64,000 nucleotides of DNA from Marisediminitalea aggregata (GTDB taxonomy: Bacteria > Pseudomonadota > Gammaproteobacteria > Enterobacterales > Alteromonadaceae): positions 1 to 64,000 of the forward strand of contig NZ_FQWD01000002.1 of NCBI RefSeq assembly GCF_900129565.1. Reading direction: 5' to 3'. Positions 61,921 through 64,000 of the stretch are shown piece by piece (positions within the stretch are counted from its first letter, which is position 1; the number at the start of each line of letters is the position of its first letter). The notes beneath the pieces were generated by a model. It searched no databases, was not told where the DNA came from, and saw nothing but the letters and a program-made list of their open reading frames with translations. A program made the translations under genes and the position numbers.

Positions 61921-62319
61921 TTAATTCCTCGCTGCTACCGCAATACGGTCAATGCCTGCAGCTTTAACCTGGTCCATAACTTTCACCACTACACCGTGCT
62001 TTGCTTTTATATCAGCTTGAATAAAAACATAGTCCGTTGGCTGTTCAGTTAGCAGACGCTCTAAATTTGCCCTTACGCTGTCTAGCGCAACCTCACGTTT
62101 ATCCAACCACACATCTCCATCTTCTGTAATAGCAATGAAGACGTTGGCATTTTTGTGTAGGAACGCTTGGCTCGCATCGGGCTTGTTAACTTCAATACCG
62201 GCTTCTTTTACGAAAACCGTTGTCACGATAAAGAAGATAAGCATGATGAACACGATGTCCAACATGGGCGTCATGTCAACCTGAGCATCTTCTTCTTCGG
62301 TTCTGACTTTTCGAGCCAT
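61921..62319 (-). CDS. exbD: ExbD2 biopolymer transport protein
   Basis: This 132-residue protein has one N-terminal membrane helix with the proton-path aspartate ([16 protein letters not shown], Asp21) and a periplasmic domain. It works with ExbB and TtpC to energise TonB. The start is 11 bases after exbB. The length is normal for TonB2-type ExbD. Confidence 0.95.
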   Translation of the reverse strand: MARKVRTEEEDAQVDMTPMLDIVFIMLIFFIVTTVFVKEAGIEVNKPDASQAFLHKNANVFIAITEDGDVWLDKREVALDSVRANLERLLTEQPTDYVFIQADIKAKHGVVVKVMDQVKAAGIDRIAVAARN

Positions 62320-62330
62320 AATCTCTCTCT

Positions 62331-62855
62331 CTACTCAAACGGCAGGCTATCGACTAGCTTTTCCCGCGCGATCTTAACTTTGGCCTCTATACGCGTACTG
62401 ATAAACAGACCTGAGAGCGCTGCTACCATTCCAGCCATAGTTGGAATAGTTGCCATCGAGATACCGCCCGCCATAAGACGTGCGTTACTCGTGCCCTGCG
62501 TTGCCATTGTTTCGAATACGTTGATCATACCGGTAACCGTACCAAGCAGACCGATAAGCGGACACATGGCAACTAACGTACGTATAATCAGCATTCTGGC
62601 ATTCAGTTCATCAGATGCTTCAGAGATCCACGCTTCACGGATTCTATGCGCATACCAAGACTTGGTATCTGACCGTGCTTTCCAATTATGAATAATTTGA
62701 TTTCTCATTTTTGGAAACACTGCTGTCACAAACCAGTAGCGCTCAATCATTAATACCCACATGAGAAAGAGCGCGGCAGCAACGAAGTAAAGTACGTCAC
62801 CGCCGGTAGCGATAAAGTCCCTGACCGATTCCCATAATCCAATCAGGTAAACCAT
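62331..62855 (-). CDS. exbB: ExbB2 biopolymer transport protein (MotA/TolQ/ExbB family)
   Basis: This 174-residue inner-membrane protein has an N-terminal helix (about residues 15-37) and the MotA/TolQ core with TLVAMCPLIGLLGTVTGMI and ATIPTMAGMVAALSGLF. The frame reaches 62948, but the ATG at 62855 (MVYLIGLWESVRDF) matches the family and lies just before the ttpC stop, so it was chosen. It is shorter than E. coli ExbB (244), as TonB2-type ExbB proteins are. Confidence 0.95.
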   Translation of the reverse strand: MVYLIGLWESVRDFIATGGDVLYFVAAALFLMWVLMIERYWFVTAVFPKMRNQIIHNWKARSDTKSWYAHRIREAWISEASDELNARMLIIRTLVAMCPLIGLLGTVTGMINVFETMATQGTSNARLMAGGISMATIPTMAGMVAALSGLFISTRIEAKVKIAREKLVDSLPFE

Positions 62856-62856
62856 A

Positions 62857-64000
62857 TTATGCTTTCTCCGACTCTGCGTGAGCAGCAATGATACCCGCAG
62901 TCTGCTCGTCCAGGATGTGAACGATTGACTTGCTCTTAGAAGCAACAATGCTGTGCGTTAAGATCAACGGCAGTGCTGCAATAATACCTTGAGCGGTAGT
63001 TACAAGTGCCATTGAGATACTTCCTGCCATCATACGTGGGTCACCAGTACCGAACAGTGTGATAGTTTGGAAGGTTGCAATCATACCAAGTACTGTACCT
63101 AACAGACCCAGTAACGGTGCAATTGCAGAGAAGATTTTAATGATGTTGATACCCGCTTCGATACGTGGCAGTTCTTTCAGAATTGCTTCGTCCAGTTTCA
63201 ACTCGATGTTTTCAGCGTCAGTGCCTTTGTTCTCAGCATACACTTTCAGGATGCGGCCCAGAGGGTTAGATTCTGAAGGTGAACCTGGGTTTTTAAGCTG
63301 TGAACGGATTTTGCCACCAACCAGAGTCAGAGTGATCAATTTATACAGACCAATCAACAGACCCAAGATCAACATACCAGTGATAACGTAACCTACTACA
63401 CCACCAGCGTGATAACGCTCAGACATAGTCGCTTTTTGCTTCAACAGGCCCAGGATTTGGCCTTGTGAAGGGTCAGCATAGAAAGGAACGATACCTGAAG
63501 TAGCATTACGCAGCGCTTCAGCAGAAGCAACTAAGTGGCTGTCAGGCTGACGACCAAGTGGTTGGATTACTTTGTTTTCGCTGTCGTAAGTCAGGTAACC
63601 TTCGTCACCAATCAGGTTGAATGTACCAACACGAACAACTTCTTGTGTGTTTGTACCACCGTCAAGGTCGATTACGTCCGCAGAGAATCGAACAACCTGA
63701 CCCTGTTCAGTCATTTCAGTTTGCAGAGAGAACCACAGTTCTTCCAGCTCGTTGATGTTAGGCAGACCTTTTGATTCTTCTGACATGCGAGCCAGGAATT
63801 CATCACGACCTGGGTATTGTGCGCTAACGATTGAAGTAGCAATACGACCAAACGCTTCAGAAGACGCCTGACGTACAACACCGAACATCTCACCCAGCGT
63901 ACCTGTAGCTTGATCTAATTCAGCAGCTTTCTCGTTTAACGTTACTTCGTTATCAGAGAATTGTTTCTGCAGACGATCACCGCGTGCTTGCTCTGCTTTC
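62857..64000 (-). CDS. ttpC: TtpC, extended ExbB-like protein (partial at its N-terminus)
   Basis: At least 381 codons are open and run past the right edge of the window. The visible N-terminal part is a coiled coil (KAEQARGDRLQKQ and following), a periplasmic region, then a MotA/TolQ/ExbB core near the C-terminus with GLLGTVLGMIATFQTIT and SISMALVTTAQGIIAALP. This layout is that of TtpC, the extra ExbB-like subunit of TonB2 systems. It precedes exbB by one base after its stop. Confidence 0.92.
   Translation of the reverse strand, partial: KAEQARGDRLQKQFSDNEVTLNEKAAELDQATGTLGEMFGVVRQASSEAFGRIATSIVSAQYPGRDEFLARMSEESKGLPNINELEELWFSLQTEMTEQGQVVRFSADVIDLDGGTNTQEVVRVGTFNLIGDEGYLTYDSENKVIQPLGRQPDSHLVASAEALRNATSGIVPFYADPSQGQILGLLKQKATMSERYHAGGVVGYVITGMLILGLLIGLYKLITLTLVGGKIRSQLKNPGSPSESNPLGRILKVYAENKGTDAENIELKLDEAILKELPRIEAGINIIKIFSAIAPLLGLLGTVLGMIATFQTITLFGTGDPRMMAGSISMALVTTAQGIIAALPLILTHSIVASKSKSIVHILDEQTAGIIAAHAESEKA

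Overview
The window looks like chromosomal DNA of a marine, facultatively respiring gammaproteobacterium of the Alteromonadales (Alteromonadaceae-like). The evidence is the Rnf operon ending in an endonuclease III gene, motY next to rnt, prfB-lysS with the RF2 frameshift, yeaG-yeaH-ycgB, a TtpC-type TonB2 cluster, several TonB-dependent receptors, and a TPP-riboswitch operon with an omr/pnuT arrangement. No phage, IS element, transposase or CRISPR array was seen. Genus-level placement is inference.

Layout. 1-3.3 kb: end of the Rnf operon (rnfC tail, rnfD, rnfG, rnfE) and an unusual endonuclease III that lacks the normal iron-sulfur cysteines. 3.4-11.2 kb: housekeeping and transport genes (yqhA, two MFS carriers, gloA, glpQ, motY, rnt, a 2-Cys peroxiredoxin and a Fur-boxed bfd). 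11.3-18.6 kb: a FecIR-type surface-signalling island, in which an ECF sigma factor and a FecR anti-sigma factor lie between two paralogous TonB-dependent receptors; only one of these carries the signalling domain. 18.9-29.5 kb: grxD, sodB, the yeaG-yeaH-ycgB stress operon, an HcaT-like carrier, prmB-aroC and smrB. 29.5-31.3 kb: a sparse stretch with a 41-residue membrane protein behind two FNR-like sites, an orphan 84-residue protein, a candidate Fur-controlled small RNA and a lytic transglycosylase lipoprotein. 31.3-45 kb: gshA, an M16 protease, an Hpt protein, an RluA-type pseudouridine synthase, a PanE-type reductase, lysS, prfB, an NADPH:FMN reductase, argS and prfC. 45-50 kb: a secreted lipoprotein made of six CHRD repeats, a FadL-type outer-membrane protein, and an AT-rich GT25 glycosyltransferase. 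50-55.3 kb: rimI, holD, tRNA-Trp, then a complete thiamine-salvage operon under a TPP riboswitch, preceded by a dense run of RNA hairpins. 55.4-64 kb: an AraC-HDOD fusion regulator, a thioesterase, tmcA, and a TonB2-type energiser cluster running off the right edge.

How the parts work together. Outer-membrane uptake is the main theme. There are three TonB-dependent receptors (two near FecIR, one for thiamine), one TonB-ExbB-ExbD-TtpC-TPR energising complex, and two Fur-type operators. The thiamine operon joins an outer-membrane receptor, a small thiamine-binding-fold protein, a PnuT-type permease and a ThiK-like kinase, so it could import thiamine and trap it by phosphorylation. Oxidative-stress and thiol genes (sodB, peroxiredoxin, grxD, gshA, gloA) recur through the window but do not form one operon.

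The strongest candidates for undescribed biology are: (i) the Fur-box/two-hairpin/terminator transcript near 30.4 kb, (ii) the five-hairpin element at 55.07-55.24 kb, (iii) the thiamine operon with its divergent kinase, (iv) the six-fold CHRD array, and (v) the cluster-less endonuclease III.
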